Assembly (NCBI GenBank): GCA_000063525.1
Contig: CT978603.1
Span: 1,917,105-1,981,104 of the forward strand
From: Synechococcus sp. RCC307
GTDB taxonomy: Bacteria > Cyanobacteriota > Cyanobacteriia > PCC-6307 > Cyanobiaceae
DNA: 64,000 bases
Reading direction: 5' to 3'
Below are positions 30,099-39,658 of the stretch, one piece after another; the first letter of the stretch is position 1, and every line of letters begins with the position of its first letter. The notes under the pieces were generated by a model. That model searched no databases and was not told the DNA's origin. It worked only from the letters and a program-made list of their open reading frames with translations. The translations under genes and the position numbers were made by a program.

Positions 30099-31700
30099 TT
30101 AGGGCTCGCTGGCACCGGCCGCCTGACGGGGCAGCACGCGGGCCAACAGCAACAAAGCGGTGACCACGGCATAGGCCAGCGCCCATGGCGCCCCGGTGCC
30201 CCAGCCCAAGTGCATGACCGTGTCGGCGGTGGTGAACTGCCAGGCATTGATCACACCAAACCAAGCCAGCAGCGCCGCCAAACCGCTGCACAGCGCAGCG
30301 GTCAAAAAACGCTGCTCAATGGCGAAGACCAACAACGCGGCCAGCAGCATCGCCGTGATGATCTGGCCTTGCTCCAACGCGAATGCCCCAGCCGCCCAAA
30401 TGTCGGCGGCATTGAGCGCCGCCATCAGATCAGCACTGAAGGGATTGGTGGGAGTTCCCAAGCCGCCGCTTCTCAGACCTGCTTTCAGCAGAAGGGTTCC
30501 CCAGCCAGCCAACCCCGGAAGGATGCCGAGCACCACCGCCGGTGCATGGCGTGAGGGTGTGGCCTGGAAGGCCTGGGCCGTGATTGTCAGGCCGATGTAG
30601 AGCAGGATCGCCATCCCCGCATCGATGGGGATCAGCAGGGACGCCAATCCAAACAGGCCAAAACAACAGGCCACGGCCAGCACCACCCCATTCATCCAGG
30701 AGTAGCCGGAGCGGGCCCCCAAGGTCTTGAAGCCAGGATGACCGATGTAGATCGTGGTGGGAAAGCAGGAACCCAAGGCGGCTGCGCTCAACGTGCCCAA
30801 GCCATTGATCAGCAAACAGCTACGGGTTGGGTAGCGATCACCGGCCGCCTCAGCGCTATCGAGGTTTTGCAGCGAGCCAATCACGTTGAACAAGCCCATC
30901 GGGATGATCACCCCTAGCCACGGCACCAACTCCTCCCTGGCCTGCCACAGCCCAGCGAGCTGAACCATCGGCCCCTGCCAACCCACCAGAGACCAACTCT
31001 GTTGCCAGGCGCCAGGGGCCACCTCCATCAACCCACTACCCCAGGCGAGCACCAACCCCAGCAACAGGGCGAACAAACCTGTCGGCAGTGGCCAACGCAC
31101 ACGGCCGTAGTAGCCCAACAGAATCACCGCCAAACTCGCCAAACCCACCAGAGGGTTGGCGTAGGTGCGCAACAGAAAGCCAAGCGAGATGTAGCCCAAG
31201 GCAATCCCGGCGAGGGTGGAGAGCAAAGCCGCCCGCGGCAACCACAACCGCAACTTGTGGGCGCAAAAGGCTCCGGCGGTTTCAATCAGGCCTGAGCCGA
31301 GGCAGGCCACCATGCCGGCTTGCCATGAGCGGGTGATGGCGGTGCTCTCATCCAGCCCTGCCCCCAAGGCGGTGAGCTTGACCGGCAGCATCACCAAAAA
31401 GATGTAGGCGAAGAGGCTGACGGTGTTGATGCCGTAGGGCAACGCCGTGCAGTCCTGACGCCCCTCCTGAAGCCCCAAGACACGGGCTTGGCGGGCGTAA
31501 GCCAAATTGCCCAGCAGCAAGCTGATGCCGGTAGCCGGCAGGATCACCCCAAACACCAAGCTGTCGGGGTAGCCCAGAACATCCCTGCAGAGGCCAATGA
31601 TCAGCAGGATTGTGATCAGGTTGTTGAGGGCTAACGCCAGGAAGCCATCGAGATCACCTGGCCTCCAAACCAGACCAAACCCTGGTTGCTGTGTTGCCAT
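30099..31700 (-). CDS. NCS2-type (xanthine/uracil-like) permease
   Basis: A 533-residue polytopic membrane protein of about 12-14 segments. The start ATG 31700 gives MATQQPGFGLVWRPGDLDGFLALALNNLI, characteristic of a cyanobacterial/proteobacterial NCS2-like branch; motifs include LPYGINTVSLFAYIFLVML, a GLFNVIGSLQNLDSAEAAGD helix and SCFPTTIYIGHPGFKTLGA. Family members carry purines, pyrimidines or ascorbate; this branch is not well characterised, so the substrate is uncertain. It diverges from nadC with only 24 bases between starts, so the promoters must overlap with coding sequence. The longer frame to 31916 is antisense to nadC and was rejected. Confidence 0.88.
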   Translation of the reverse strand: MATQQPGFGLVWRPGDLDGFLALALNNLITILLIIGLCRDVLGYPDSLVFGVILPATGISLLLGNLAYARQARVLGLQEGRQDCTALPYGINTVSLFAYIFLVMLPVKLTALGAGLDESTAITRSWQAGMVACLGSGLIETAGAFCAHKLRLWLPRAALLSTLAGIALGYISLGFLLRTYANPLVGLASLAVILLGYYGRVRWPLPTGLFALLLGLVLAWGSGLMEVAPGAWQQSWSLVGWQGPMVQLAGLWQAREELVPWLGVIIPMGLFNVIGSLQNLDSAEAAGDRYPTRSCLLINGLGTLSAAALGSCFPTTIYIGHPGFKTLGARSGYSWMNGVVLAVACCFGLFGLASLLIPIDAGMAILLYIGLTITAQAFQATPSRHAPAVVLGILPGLAGWGTLLLKAGLRSGGLGTPTNPFSADLMAALNAADIWAAGAFALEQGQIITAMLLAALLVFAIEQRFLTAALCSGLAALLAWFGVINAWQFTTADTVMHLGWGTGAPWALAYAVVTALLLLARVLPRQAAGASEP

Positions 31701-31724
31701 GCCCCTGCCTGATCGCGGCCCATC

Positions 31725-32624
31725 ATGGGATTGATGTGGCCAGCTCCTGCCGTGGCAATCCCCCCTCTGGCGATAACGCCAGCGCTGCAGCAGCACTTGC
31801 AGACCTGGCTGCAGGAAGACCTGGGACGCGGTGATCTCAGTGCCGCGGCGCTGCAGGGCTGCTGCGGCCAAGCCCACTGGATCAGCAAGGCCGATGGTGT
31901 GTTCTGCGGAGGGCAACTGGCCGCAGCCGTGTTTGGCCTGATGGACTCCGGCGTGACAGCGCAGGTGCTAGTGAACGATGGCGAGGCCATCAGCGCTGGC
32001 ACCCGCCTGCTGGAACTAGGAGGGCCCGCAGCGGCTCTGGTGGGAGCCGAACGCACCGCACTCAATCTGGCGATGCGGCTCTCGGGCATCGCCACAGCAA
32101 CGGCAGCCCTGGCCAGCCAACTGCAGGGCAGTGGCGTGCAGTTGGTGGATACCCGCAAAACAACCCCAGGGCTGCGGGTGCTCGAGAAATACGCCGTGCG
32201 CTGTGGTGGCGGCATCAACCACCGCATGGGCCTCGACGATGCCGCGATGCTCAAGGAAAACCACCTGGCCTGGGCTGGTGGGGTGGCTGCCGCCGTTGCG
32301 GCGGTCCGCGCAGCAGCCCCTTGGCCAAGCCAGGTGATCGTTGAAGCCGAAACCCTTGAGGAAGCCAAGGCTGCTGTAGCCGCTGGCGCTGATGGGGTGT
32401 TGCTCGATGAATTCAGCCCCGATGCGCTCAAGCAACTGGTGCCCGAGCTGCGGCACCAGGCCAAGCAGAGGGGCAAGCCCGTGGTGCTGGAAGCCAGCGG
32501 CATCCAGCCCGATCAATTGAGGCTCTACGCCAGCAGCGGCATCGATCTGATCTCCACCAGTGCTCCGATCACCCGTAGCTCCTGGCTGGATCTGAGCATG
32601 CGGTTCTCCGGCCAGGAGGGATGA
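31725..32624 (+). CDS. nadC: nicotinate-nucleotide pyrophosphorylase (quinolinate phosphoribosyltransferase)
   Basis: NadC converts quinolinate and PRPP to nicotinate mononucleotide in de novo NAD synthesis. The product is up to 299 residues. Signatures are [61 protein letters not shown] and the C-terminal [26 protein letters not shown]. The exact start is uncertain: ATG at 31725 or 31734, or GTG at 31752, all before the conserved region. It is divergent from the permease and followed after 37 bases by argS. Confidence 0.95.
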   Translation: MGLMWPAPAVAIPPLAITPALQQHLQTWLQEDLGRGDLSAAALQGCCGQAHWISKADGVFCGGQLAAAVFGLMDSGVTAQVLVNDGEAISAGTRLLELGGPAAALVGAERTALNLAMRLSGIATATAALASQLQGSGVQLVDTRKTTPGLRVLEKYAVRCGGGINHRMGLDDAAMLKENHLAWAGGVAAAVAAVRAAAPWPSQVIVEAETLEEAKAAVAAGADGVLLDEFSPDALKQLVPELRHQAKQRGKPVVLEASGIQPDQLRLYASSGIDLISTSAPITRSSWLDLSMRFSGQEG

Positions 32625-32661
32625 TCAGAGGCTGTGTCCACCGCTGCTGCGGTCCCTGTTC

Positions 32662-34434
32662 ATGCTGCGCATTGCCCAAACCCTGGAGGCCCAGCTGCGC
32701 GCAGCCATGCAGCAGGCGTTTCCTGAGGCCGACGGCGAGCTGAATCCAGCCCTGGGCCCAGCCAGCAAGCCGGAATTTGGTGATTTCCAAGCCAACGGCG
32801 CCCTCGCCTTGGCCAAGCCGCTCAAGCAGGCACCGCGGCAGATCGCCGCAGCCATCGTTGAACAGCTGCAAAACAACCCAGAGTTTTCAGCCCTGGCAGA
32901 GGCACCACAAATCGCCGGACCGGGGTTCATCAACATCACCTTGAAACCCTCGGTGCTGGCCGCTGAAGTGCGCCAACGCATCGGCGATCCGCGCCTGGGC
33001 GTTGCCGCGGTTGAACAGGCCGAAGCGCCGGTCATTGTTGATTTCTCCAGCCCCAACATCGCCAAGGAAATGCATGTGGGGCATCTGCGCTCCACGATCA
33101 TTGGCGACTGCCTGGCCCGCGTTCTGGAATTCCGCGGCCACCAGGTGCTGCGGCTCAACCATGTCGGTGACTGGGGGACCCAGTTCGGCATGTTGATCAC
33201 CCACCTCAAGCAGGTGGCCCCCGAAGCGCTCAACACCGCTGATGCCATCGATCTGGGCGATCTGGTGGCCTTCTACCGGGAAGCCAAAAAGCGCTTTGAC
33301 GACGACGAAGCATTCCAAACCACCTCCCGCGAAGAAGTCGTCAAATTGCAAGGTGGCGATGCCACCTCACTGAAGGCTTGGGGGCTGCTCTGCGACCAAT
33401 CGCGGCGGGAATTCCAGAAGATCTACGACCGGCTCGACATTCGCCTCAACGAGCGGGGGGAGTCGTTCTACAACCCACAGCTAGCGGCGGTTGTCGATGA
33501 CCTGCGCTCCAGCGGCTTGCTGGTGACCGACGAGGGAGCGGGCTGCGTGTTTTTAGAAGGCGTGGTGGGCAAAGAAGGCAAACCCCTGCCTTTGATCGTG
33601 CAAAAAAGTGATGGAGGCTTCAACTACGCCACCACCGATCTGGCGGCGATTCGCTACCGCTTGGGTTCCGCCGGCGATGGCGCAGGACGCGTGATTTACG
33701 TCACCGATGCTGGCCAGGCCGCGCACTTCGCTGGGGTGTTCCAAGTGGCCAAGCGGGCGGGCTGGGTGCCAGCGGCGGCCAGCCTGGAGCACGTGCCCTT
33801 CGGCTTGGTGCAAGGGGACGACGGCAAAAAGCTCAAGACCCGCGCTGGCGACACCGTGCGGCTCAAAGATCTGCTGGATGAAGCCGTTGAGCGGGCCCAG
33901 GCTGATCTGCGCCGACGGCTGGAAGAAGAAGAGCGCCAGGAAAGCGAGAGCTTCATCGATCAAGTGGCAACCACCGTTGGCTTGGCGGCGGTGAAATACG
34001 CCGATCTGAGCACCAACCGGATCACCAACTACCAGTTCAGCTTTGAGCGGATGCTGGCCTTAACCGGCAACACAGCTCCCTACCTGCTTTATGCCGTGGT
34101 GCGCATCAGCGGCATCGCCCGCAAGGGGGGCGCCCTCGATGGCGAGCTGCCCGAGCGGTTGGTGTTTGAAGAGCCGCAGGAATGGGCCTTGATTCGCCAA
34201 CTGCTGCAACTCGATGCGGTGATCAGCGAAGTGGAGAGTGATTTGTTGCCGAACAGGCTCTGCACCTACCTGTTTGAACTGAGCCAAAGCTTCAACCGCT
34301 TCTACGACCAGGTGCCTGTGTTGAAGGCTGATGAACCGATGCGCAGCTCGAGGCTGGCCCTCTGCCGTTTAGCGGCTGACACCCTCAAGCTGGGGCTAAG
34401 CCTGCTGGGCATTCCCAGCCTGGAGCGGATGTGA
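32662..34434 (+). CDS. argS: arginyl-tRNA synthetase
   Basis: ArgRS charges tRNA-Arg. At 590 residues it has normal length, with the N-terminal tRNA-contact domain (Add1), the class I motif in [20 protein letters not shown], the second-signature loop as [13 protein letters not shown] (a KMSK variant usual in ArgRS), and the DALR anticodon-binding domain near the C terminus ([29 protein letters not shown]). ATG 32662 fits the family start [12 protein letters not shown]. It is cotranscribed with hisC, whose start overlaps its stop. Confidence 0.97.
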   Translation: MLRIAQTLEAQLRAAMQQAFPEADGELNPALGPASKPEFGDFQANGALALAKPLKQAPRQIAAAIVEQLQNNPEFSALAEAPQIAGPGFINITLKPSVLAAEVRQRIGDPRLGVAAVEQAEAPVIVDFSSPNIAKEMHVGHLRSTIIGDCLARVLEFRGHQVLRLNHVGDWGTQFGMLITHLKQVAPEALNTADAIDLGDLVAFYREAKKRFDDDEAFQTTSREEVVKLQGGDATSLKAWGLLCDQSRREFQKIYDRLDIRLNERGESFYNPQLAAVVDDLRSSGLLVTDEGAGCVFLEGVVGKEGKPLPLIVQKSDGGFNYATTDLAAIRYRLGSAGDGAGRVIYVTDAGQAAHFAGVFQVAKRAGWVPAAASLEHVPFGLVQGDDGKKLKTRAGDTVRLKDLLDEAVERAQADLRRRLEEEERQESESFIDQVATTVGLAAVKYADLSTNRITNYQFSFERMLALTGNTAPYLLYAVVRISGIARKGGALDGELPERLVFEEPQEWALIRQLLQLDAVISEVESDLLPNRLCTYLFELSQSFNRFYDQVPVLKADEPMRSSRLALCRLAADTLKLGLSLLGIPSLERM

Positions 34435-35525
34435 TGCCGGATCCACGCCCACAGTTCCCCCCGGCCCGCAGCGAGGTGGAGCAACTGCAGAGCTACAGCG
34501 CCCCACTGGAGGGACGCCGGGGCATGCTGCGCCTGGACTTCAACGAAAACAGCGTCGGCCCGAGCCCCAAGGTGGTGGAGGCGATCCGCAGCATCCCAGC
34601 CGAGCACTACGCGATCTACCCCGAATACGACGGCCTACGCGAGGCCTTCAGTCAGTCCCTCGGCGGACTGCCGTGCGACCAGATCGGGCTGTTCAACGGC
34701 GTTGACGCGGCCCTGCATGCCATCTGCCAGGCCTATGGCAACCCCGGCGATGTGATGCTCACCACCAGCCCCACCTTTGGCTACTACCAACCTTGTGCCC
34801 GCATGCAGGGGATGGTGGTGAACGCCATTCCCTATGAGGGAGACGACTACCGCTTCCCGCTGCAGGACATGCAGCGGGCCTTAGCGCAACTCAACCCGCG
34901 ACTGCTGCTGCTCTGCAACCCCAACAACCCCACAGGCACCCGGCTAGGGGCTGAGGCGATCTGCCAGCTGGCAGCCGCCGCACCCAGCACGCTGGTGGTG
35001 GTGGATGAGCTCTATGAGGCCTTCACCGGAGACAGCGTTCTGCCGCAAGCCGATTTCAGCCAAACGCCCAACTTGGTGGTGCTGCGCTCGCTCTCCAAAA
35101 CGGCTGGCATCGCTGGGCTGCGCCTCGGCATTGCCCTGGGCTCAGCTGCAGTGGTGGATCGCATCAGCCGGGTCACCGGCCCCTACGACATCAACAGCTT
35201 TGCCGTGATCGCAGGCATGGCGGCGCTGCATGACCAGGCGTATGTCGATGACTACGTCCAAGAGGTTCTCAAAGCCAAGGCATGGCTTGTGAACAAGCTC
35301 ATCAAGCACCAAGTCCGCCATCACAGCGCCGGCGGCAACTACCTACTGATTTGGCCAAGCCAAGGGGCCGCCAGCTGTGAGGTTGCGCTGCGGCAGGAAG
35401 AAATCCTGGTGCGTTCGATGGCGGGCAAACCCCTGATCGATGGGTCCCTACGGGTGAGCATCGGAACCACCAAACAAATGAAGCGGTTCTGGAAAGCTTT
35501 CAGCGCGCAACAGGGGCTGAGCTGA
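34431..35525 (+). CDS. hisC: histidinol-phosphate/aromatic aminotransferase family
   Basis: A 364-residue class I/II PLP aminotransferase. The PLP lysine is about residue 223 in [15 protein letters not shown]. Other marks are [12 protein letters not shown] at the N terminus, [18 protein letters not shown], and the substrate-binding arginine near the C terminus ([11 protein letters not shown]). HisC transfers an amino group from glutamate to imidazole acetol phosphate in histidine synthesis; paralogues act on aromatic amino acids, so the substrate is inferred. The GTG at 34431 overlaps the argS stop; ATG 34434 is an equally good start. Confidence 0.9.
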   Translation: MMPDPRPQFPPARSEVEQLQSYSAPLEGRRGMLRLDFNENSVGPSPKVVEAIRSIPAEHYAIYPEYDGLREAFSQSLGGLPCDQIGLFNGVDAALHAICQAYGNPGDVMLTTSPTFGYYQPCARMQGMVVNAIPYEGDDYRFPLQDMQRALAQLNPRLLLLCNPNNPTGTRLGAEAICQLAAAAPSTLVVVDELYEAFTGDSVLPQADFSQTPNLVVLRSLSKTAGIAGLRLGIALGSAAVVDRISRVTGPYDINSFAVIAGMAALHDQAYVDDYVQEVLKAKAWLVNKLIKHQVRHHSAGGNYLLIWPSQGAASCEVALRQEEILVRSMAGKPLIDGSLRVSIGTTKQMKRFWKAFSAQQGLS

Positions 35526-35627
35526 ACGCGCATCGGTGCCGATCAGGCCCACACAGGCCAAGGTCAGCACCCCTTGCAGGGCAAGGCAGAGGCCGATTGC
35601 TCGACGTTGATGCCAAATCGTTCCCAT
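35448..35627 (-). CDS. possible 59-residue protein with N-terminal hydrophobic segment
   Basis: A short frame from ATG 35627 encodes a basic start followed by a hydrophobic stretch (IGLCLALQGVLTLACVGLIG) and then TDARSAQ, which looks like a signal peptide or anchor. The last 25 or so residues are antisense to the end of hisC. It lies 27 bases downstream of the MBL-fold gene on the same strand. This is the only convergent junction in the window with more than a few free bases, which favours something being encoded here, but chance cannot be excluded. Confidence 0.3.
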   Translation of the reverse strand: MGTIWHQRRAIGLCLALQGVLTLACVGLIGTDARSAQPLLRAESFPEPLHLFGGSDAHP

Positions 35628-35654
35628 GACAGCCCCTGCGAAGGAGCCGCATTG

Positions 35655-36374
35655 TCATGGCATGAGGTCGATTCGGGTTGTATCGCCCAGAGGCGGTGTC
35701 AGCTTCAGCACACGACCCACTGGCTTGGACGGCACACCCGGGAGAGCCTCCAGAAAATCCTTCGCGCTGGTCTGATCGCACTCGGTAGGGGGTTCGCCGC
35801 TACGGACGTATTGCACAGGGATCACCACTTTTGGGTTGAGCTGCTTCACCACATCAGCTGCTTCCACACCGTCGTAGACCTTGGCGCCACCACCAACGCC
35901 GAGGATCAACACATCGGGGCGACCCAGCAAAACCTTGTCTTCCGGTTGCAAAGTTGCGGCGGTGCCGCCGAGGTGGGCGAAGTCCAAGCCACCTTGCTGC
36001 CAGCGCCAAATCACGCCATTGCCAAAACGGCGGCCACCCAGGCGGTCGTGGGGAGCCGCAAAGCCTTCAAAGCGCAGACCTTTGATGCTATAGCCCCCCG
36101 GGCTGGCCAGGAAACGGCCTTGAGCCACAGGCGCACCCTCATCGAGCAGAAGGCTGCTGGCCAAGACCACATCGGCCTTGATACGGGGCTCCTTCAGCCC
36201 TGCCGCGCAAGCCACCGCTTTGAACGGGTTCACCAAGACGCTGGCGCCACCACCATTGATCAACAGGGCGCTATGGCCATAGCTGGTGATCGTGACCCCA
36301 TCAGCCAACGCCGCAGCCGGCAGGGCAAATGCAGCCGTCGCCGCAGCCAAAGGCAGCAGAGAAGAACGCAGCAT
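35655..36374 (-). CDS. exported MBL-fold (UlaG-like) protein lacking the canonical metal motif
   Basis: A 239-residue protein with a signal peptide (LLPLAAATAAFALPAAALA, cleavage near residue 24) and an MBL fold resembling UlaG-type lactonases: ITSYGHSALLING, then VLVNPF. Where active members have the SHxHxDH metal-binding motif, this protein reads SSLLLDEG (residues 73-80). His34 and the later FAHLGG (His134) remain, while the last His-containing strand reads VVIPVQYV. It is therefore likely to bind metal poorly or differently, and may be a non-enzymatic or altered member. I recall similar forms in other picocyanobacteria. It is 49 bases downstream of trpG/pabA on the same strand. Confidence 0.82.
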   Translation of the reverse strand: MLRSSLLPLAAATAAFALPAAALADGVTITSYGHSALLINGGGASVLVNPFKAVACAAGLKEPRIKADVVLASSLLLDEGAPVAQGRFLASPGGYSIKGLRFEGFAAPHDRLGGRRFGNGVIWRWQQGGLDFAHLGGTAATLQPEDKVLLGRPDVLILGVGGGAKVYDGVEAADVVKQLNPKVVIPVQYVRSGEPPTECDQTSAKDFLEALPGVPSKPVGRVLKLTPPLGDTTRIDLMP

Positions 36375-36423
36375 GGGGGGCCCAGATCAGAGCCGGGAAC
36401 CTAGCAGTGAAACCCAGCCGAAC

Positions 36424-37017
36424 TCAGGCCGAGGCACTGGTGAGGAAATTGGCCAAAAGGGCATGGCCGTGCTGCGTGAGCACACTCTCGGGGTGGAATT
36501 GCACGCCCTGGAGATGGGGGTGATCACGGTGCCGCAGCCCCATCACCATGCCGCTCTCCAACCAGGCGGTGATTTCCAGGCAATCCGGCAGCGACTCCCG
36601 TTCAGCGATCAGCGAGTGATAGCGGGTGGCTGTGAAGGGATCGGGCAGCCCGGCAAACACACCAGCTCCGGCGTGATGAACCGGCGAGGTTTTGCCATGC
36701 ATCAACTCAGGTGCCCGCACCACCTTCCCGCCAAAGACTTCGGCGATGGCTTGGTGGCCGAGGCAGACGCCCAGGGTGGGGACCGTTGGGCCCAACTCGC
36801 GGATCACCTCACGGCAAACGCCGGAATCAGCGGGTGTTCCTGGTCCAGGTGAGATCAACACAGCCGCGGGGTTGATCTCTTTGATCTGCTCGATGTTCAG
36901 GGCGTCATTGCGCTCCACCCGCAAGCTGGCCGCCAAGGGGTGATCAGCGGCCAACTCGCCTAAGTACTGCACCAAGTTGAAGGTGAAGCTGTCGTAGTTA
37001 TCGAGGACCAGCAGCAT
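36424..37017 (-). CDS. trpG: anthranilate/aminodeoxychorismate synthase glutamine amidotransferase subunit
   Basis: A 197-residue class I glutamine amidotransferase that supplies ammonia to the synthase subunit for tryptophan or folate precursors. It begins [20 protein letters not shown]; the oxyanion strand is SPGPGTP, the nucleophile is in [14 protein letters not shown], and the catalytic His-Glu pair is in [11 protein letters not shown]. TrpG and PabA cannot be told apart by sequence alone; many cyanobacteria use one for both. The ATG at 37017 overlaps the last base of dgkA, so it is in that minus-strand operon. Confidence 0.94.
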   Translation of the reverse strand: MLLVLDNYDSFTFNLVQYLGELAADHPLAASLRVERNDALNIEQIKEINPAAVLISPGPGTPADSGVCREVIRELGPTVPTLGVCLGHQAIAEVFGGKVVRAPELMHGKTSPVHHAGAGVFAGLPDPFTATRYHSLIAERESLPDCLEITAWLESGMVMGLRHRDHPHLQGVQFHPESVLTQHGHALLANFLTSASA

Positions 37018-37529
37018 CAGCTTCCCAAGCGCGCCATCAGCGGCGGCAGCAGCAACAGCAGGGCGATCATCAGCGACGAGAGTGCCGCCACCAGCACCGC
37101 CGCCGCCGCGCAGTCTTTGGCAATGCGGGCCAAGGGGTGAAACCGCCGGCCCACCGACAAATCCACCACCGCTTCGGTGGCCGTGTTCAGCAGCTCCAGC
37201 ACCAACACCGCCGCGACGGTGAGTACCAGCACCGCCAAGCGATCGACAGAGAGCTGTAACCACAGCCCCAGGGCGAAGACCACCACCCCGGTGACGACAT
37301 GGATGCGGAAATTGCGCTGGCTCGCAAAGGCATAGACCAGCCCCTGGGCCGCATAGCGGAAGCTGGCCGGCAGATCACGGGCCACCTGCCAAGCTCCAAC
37401 CCGCAGGCGACGGGCGCGGCCGTCGACCGGGAAACCGACGGGTGTGGATTCACTGGAATCGAGCTCTGAGGTCACCAGAGGCGCCATCCGCTGGAGCCCT
37501 GAGGCTCCCATGAAGAAGGATTCCGGCAC
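37017..37529 (-). CDS. dgkA: diacylglycerol/undecaprenol kinase family protein
   Basis: A 170-residue protein with a hydrophilic N-terminal extension of about 55 residues before the typical DgkA core: [22 protein letters not shown], three hydrophobic helices, the catalytic motif [16 protein letters not shown], and [15 protein letters not shown]. In Gram-positive bacteria and probably here such proteins phosphorylate undecaprenol or diacylglycerol at the membrane. The start is GTG 37529 or ATG 37511. It sits 11 bases after ybeY, a pairing seen in many bacteria, and overlaps trpG by one base. Confidence 0.9.
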   Translation of the reverse strand: MPESFFMGASGLQRMAPLVTSELDSSESTPVGFPVDGRARRLRVGAWQVARDLPASFRYAAQGLVYAFASQRNFRIHVVTGVVVFALGLWLQLSVDRLAVLVLTVAAVLVLELLNTATEAVVDLSVGRRFHPLARIAKDCAAAAVLVAALSSLMIALLLLLPPLMARLGS

Positions 37530-37540
37530 CCTACCGCCAA

Positions 37541-38023
37541 TCAGTGGGCCGCAGCACCCTGCACCAAGGCGTCCTGCCGGCTGAGCATGGCGGCCAAGGA
37601 GGCCTCATCGGGGTGGTCCCAGCCGAGCAAATGCAGCAGCCCATGGCTGGCCAAAAACAGCAATTCCTGCTGCAGCGAATGGCCGTGCTCCGGGGCTTGG
37701 CGCTCAGCGGTGGGAATGGAAATCACGATGTCGCCCAACTCAATGGGCAGGCCCTCCAGGGGCTCAGGGGCATCTTCTTGGGCCGCAAACGAGAGCACGT
37801 CGGTGGGCTTGGGTTGCTGACGCCATTGACCGTTGAGCTCAGCGATTGCAGCGTCATCGCAGAACTGCAGGCCCAGGCTGTAGGCATCAGCCTTTAAAGG
37901 GCTGGGTAATTCGGCCTGGAGTTGCGCCAACCAGCTACTCAGCAACTCAACCCAGCGGTCTTCCCCCAGCGGGTCAGGACCCAAGTAGGCCAGATCCAGC
38001 TCGATCGCCGCCAAGGGGTTCAC
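37541..38023 (-). CDS. ybeY: endoribonuclease/rRNA maturation factor YbeY
   Basis: YbeY is a zinc-dependent endonuclease needed for 16S rRNA 3' maturation and ribosome quality control. The 160-residue product carries the H3xH5xH zinc site in SHGLLHLLGWDH: His 127, 131 and 137. It also has LNGQWRQQPKPTDVLSF, the conserved family strand, and LGDIVISIPTA. The start is GTG 38023, which overlaps the stop of the DUF3285 gene (GTGA). It belongs to the minus-strand operon prfB-DUF3285-ybeY-dgkA-trpG. Confidence 0.95.
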   Translation of the reverse strand: MNPLAAIELDLAYLGPDPLGEDRWVELLSSWLAQLQAELPSPLKADAYSLGLQFCDDAAIAELNGQWRQQPKPTDVLSFAAQEDAPEPLEGLPIELGDIVISIPTAERQAPEHGHSLQQELLFLASHGLLHLLGWDHPDEASLAAMLSRQDALVQGAAAH

Positions 38024-38196
38024 GCCCCTGGCACAGAGGGGCGACCAAACCAGGCCAGCAACAGCAATACACCGGTGAAACCAACGGCGGTCAGGCCGAA
38101 GTGGAACAGGCTCTGGCGACCTTTGCGCACCATGTTGCGCATCGCCAGCTTGACGAAACTCGGCTTGGCCTCAGCCGGTGCAGGGGAGTCGCTCAT
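38020..38196 (-). CDS. DUF3285 small membrane protein
   Basis: A 58-residue protein with start ATG 38196 overlapping the prfB stop (ATGA) and a stop overlapping the ybeY start (GTGA). It reads [20 protein letters not shown] followed by one hydrophobic helix ([17 protein letters not shown]). The sequence [11 protein letters not shown] is the signature of the cyanobacterial DUF3285 family, which I recognise; the function is unknown. Its coupling on both sides places it in a translation-related operon. Confidence 0.88.
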   Translation of the reverse strand: MSDSPAPAEAKPSFVKLAMRNMVRKGRQSLFHFGLTAVGFTGVLLLLAWFGRPSVPGA

Positions 38197-39318
38197 GCGG
38201 CCTCGTCGGAAACAGCGTCCACACCCTGGCGCAAAAGCGACTGGATGAAGGGGTCGAGATCGCCATCCATCACCCCCTGCACATCGGTGGTCTCTTCATT
38301 GGTGCGCAGATCTTTGACCATCTGGTACGGGTGAAACACGTAATTGCGGATCTGATTCCCCCAGGCCGCCTCAACGATGTCGCCGCGGATGTCGGCGATC
38401 TCAGCAGCACGCTGTTCCTGGGCAATCACCAGCAACTTGGATTTGAGCAGTGCCATGGCTTTTTCTTTGTTCTGCAGCTGCGAGCGCTCCTGGGTGCAGC
38501 GCACCGCCAAGCCGGTCGGGATGTGCAAAATCCGCACGGCGGTCTCCACCTTGTTGACGTTCTGACCGCCGGCACCGCCTGAACGGCTTGTGGTGACCTC
38601 CAAGTCCTTATCGGGGATCTCGAGATCGACCTCCTCCTCGAGCTTGGGCATCACCTCAACACCGGCAAAGCTGGTTTGACGCTTGTCATTGGCGTTGAAA
38701 GGTGAGATGCGCACCAAACGGTGGGTGCCCTTCTCGTTGCGCAGGTAGCCATAGGCGTAGCGGCCCTCCACCTCGATGGTGCAGCTCTTGATGCCGGCTT
38801 CTTCCCCTTCTGAAAGCTCGTCCACGGTCACCTTCATGCCGCGGTCTTCCGCCCAGCGGGTGTACATGCGCATCAACATCAAGGCCCAGTCCTGGGCATC
38901 GGTGCCACCGGCACCGGCATTGATGGAGATCACCGCACCTTCTTGGTCGTAGGTGCCACTCAGGAGCCGCTCCAGCTCCCAGCGATCGAGCGCCAGGCGC
39001 AACTCCTGCAAGCCGCCATTGGCTTCTTCCAAGAGCGCGTCATCGGGCTCGAGGTCGTAGAGCTCCAGGGTGGCGGCAGCGTCATCCACGCTGGCGCGCC
39101 AAGTCCGGAGCTGCTCGAGCTGGGCTTTGACGTCATCCAACTGCCGCATTTGCTTGCGGGCATTGTTCTGGTCATCCCAGAAATCAGGCTGGGCCGCGAG
39201 TTGCTCGAGATCCTGCTGCCGTGCTGTCAGTGCAGGGACGTCAAAGACAGTCCTGGGCTTGGCCCAGGCGGTCAGTGAGCTCGGAGAGATCGCGCTTGAA
39301 GTCGGTGAGATCCAGCAC
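38193..39318 (-). CDS. prfB: peptide chain release factor 2, with programmed +1 frameshift
   Basis: RF2 ends translation at UGA and UAA. The gene is in two frames. The first is 25 codons from GTG 39318 ([19 protein letters not shown]) ending at an in-frame TGA at 39241-39243; the second continues from the +1 frame to 38193. The junction reads CTT TGA C, the classical RF2 autoregulatory frameshift site, giving a 374-residue protein. The second part has the GGQ motif in [17 protein letters not shown] and the RF2-type anticodon-mimic region. When RF2 is scarce ribosomes shift and make more. The longest single-frame reading (to 39368) is not the real start. It begins the minus-strand operon toward trpG. 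Confidence 0.95.
39240..39246 (-). promoter_or_regulatory. RF2 programmed +1 frameshift site (CTT TGA C)
   Basis: On the minus strand the codons around the end of the short first frame read CAG GAC TGT CTT TGA C. Slippage of tRNA-Leu from CTT to TTT moves reading into the frame of the main RF2 part, which then reads GAC GTC CCT. An AGGA lies 6-9 bases upstream and may act as the stimulatory Shine-Dalgarno-like element. Confidence 0.93.
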
Positions 39319-39382
39319 AGCGAAAGGACTTGATCGTTTGACCGTAGCCACCCGTAAGATCCATCCAACCAAGATCAATCGG

Positions 39383-39640
39383 ATGGCCGCCAGCGTCGAG
39401 ATCTACACCTGGCGGGCCTGCCCGTTCTGCATCCGGGCCAAGGACCTCTTGAGCCGCAAAGGGGTGAGCTACACCGATCACGCCATCGATGGCGATGAGG
39501 CGGCCCGCGACCAGATGGCGACCAAAACAGGCGGACGTCGCAGCGTTCCCCAGGTGTTCATCAACGGGCAACACGTGGGTGGCTGCGATGACCTCTATGC
39601 CCTTGAACGCAGCGGCCAACTGGATGGCCTGCTGGCCTGA
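39383..39640 (+). CDS. grxC: glutaredoxin 3
   Basis: An 85-residue dithiol glutaredoxin starting MAASVEIYTWRACPFCIRAK, with active site CPFC (Cys 13 and 16). The glutathione-binding parts RRSVPQVFINGQHVGGCDDLYAL are complete. It reduces disulfides and mixed glutathione disulfides using glutathione. Earlier starts in this frame would overlap prfB and lack conservation. It is followed 18 bases later by gshB, so the reductase and the synthesis of its cofactor are in one operon. Confidence 0.95.
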   Translation: MAASVEIYTWRACPFCIRAKDLLSRKGVSYTDHAIDGDEAARDQMATKTGGRRSVPQVFINGQHVGGCDDLYALERSGQLDGLLA

Positions 39641-39658
39641 TCACGGAGCCAGATCAGC

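Noticed and set aside
31701-31916. Extended N terminus of the NCS2-type permease
   Set aside because: The extra 72 residues are antisense to the start of nadC and do not resemble the family. ATG 31700 gives the conserved start.
38193-39318. prfB as a pseudogene because of an in-frame stop
   Set aside because: The stop is exactly the RF2 frameshift context CTT TGA C, and both parts are intact and conserved.
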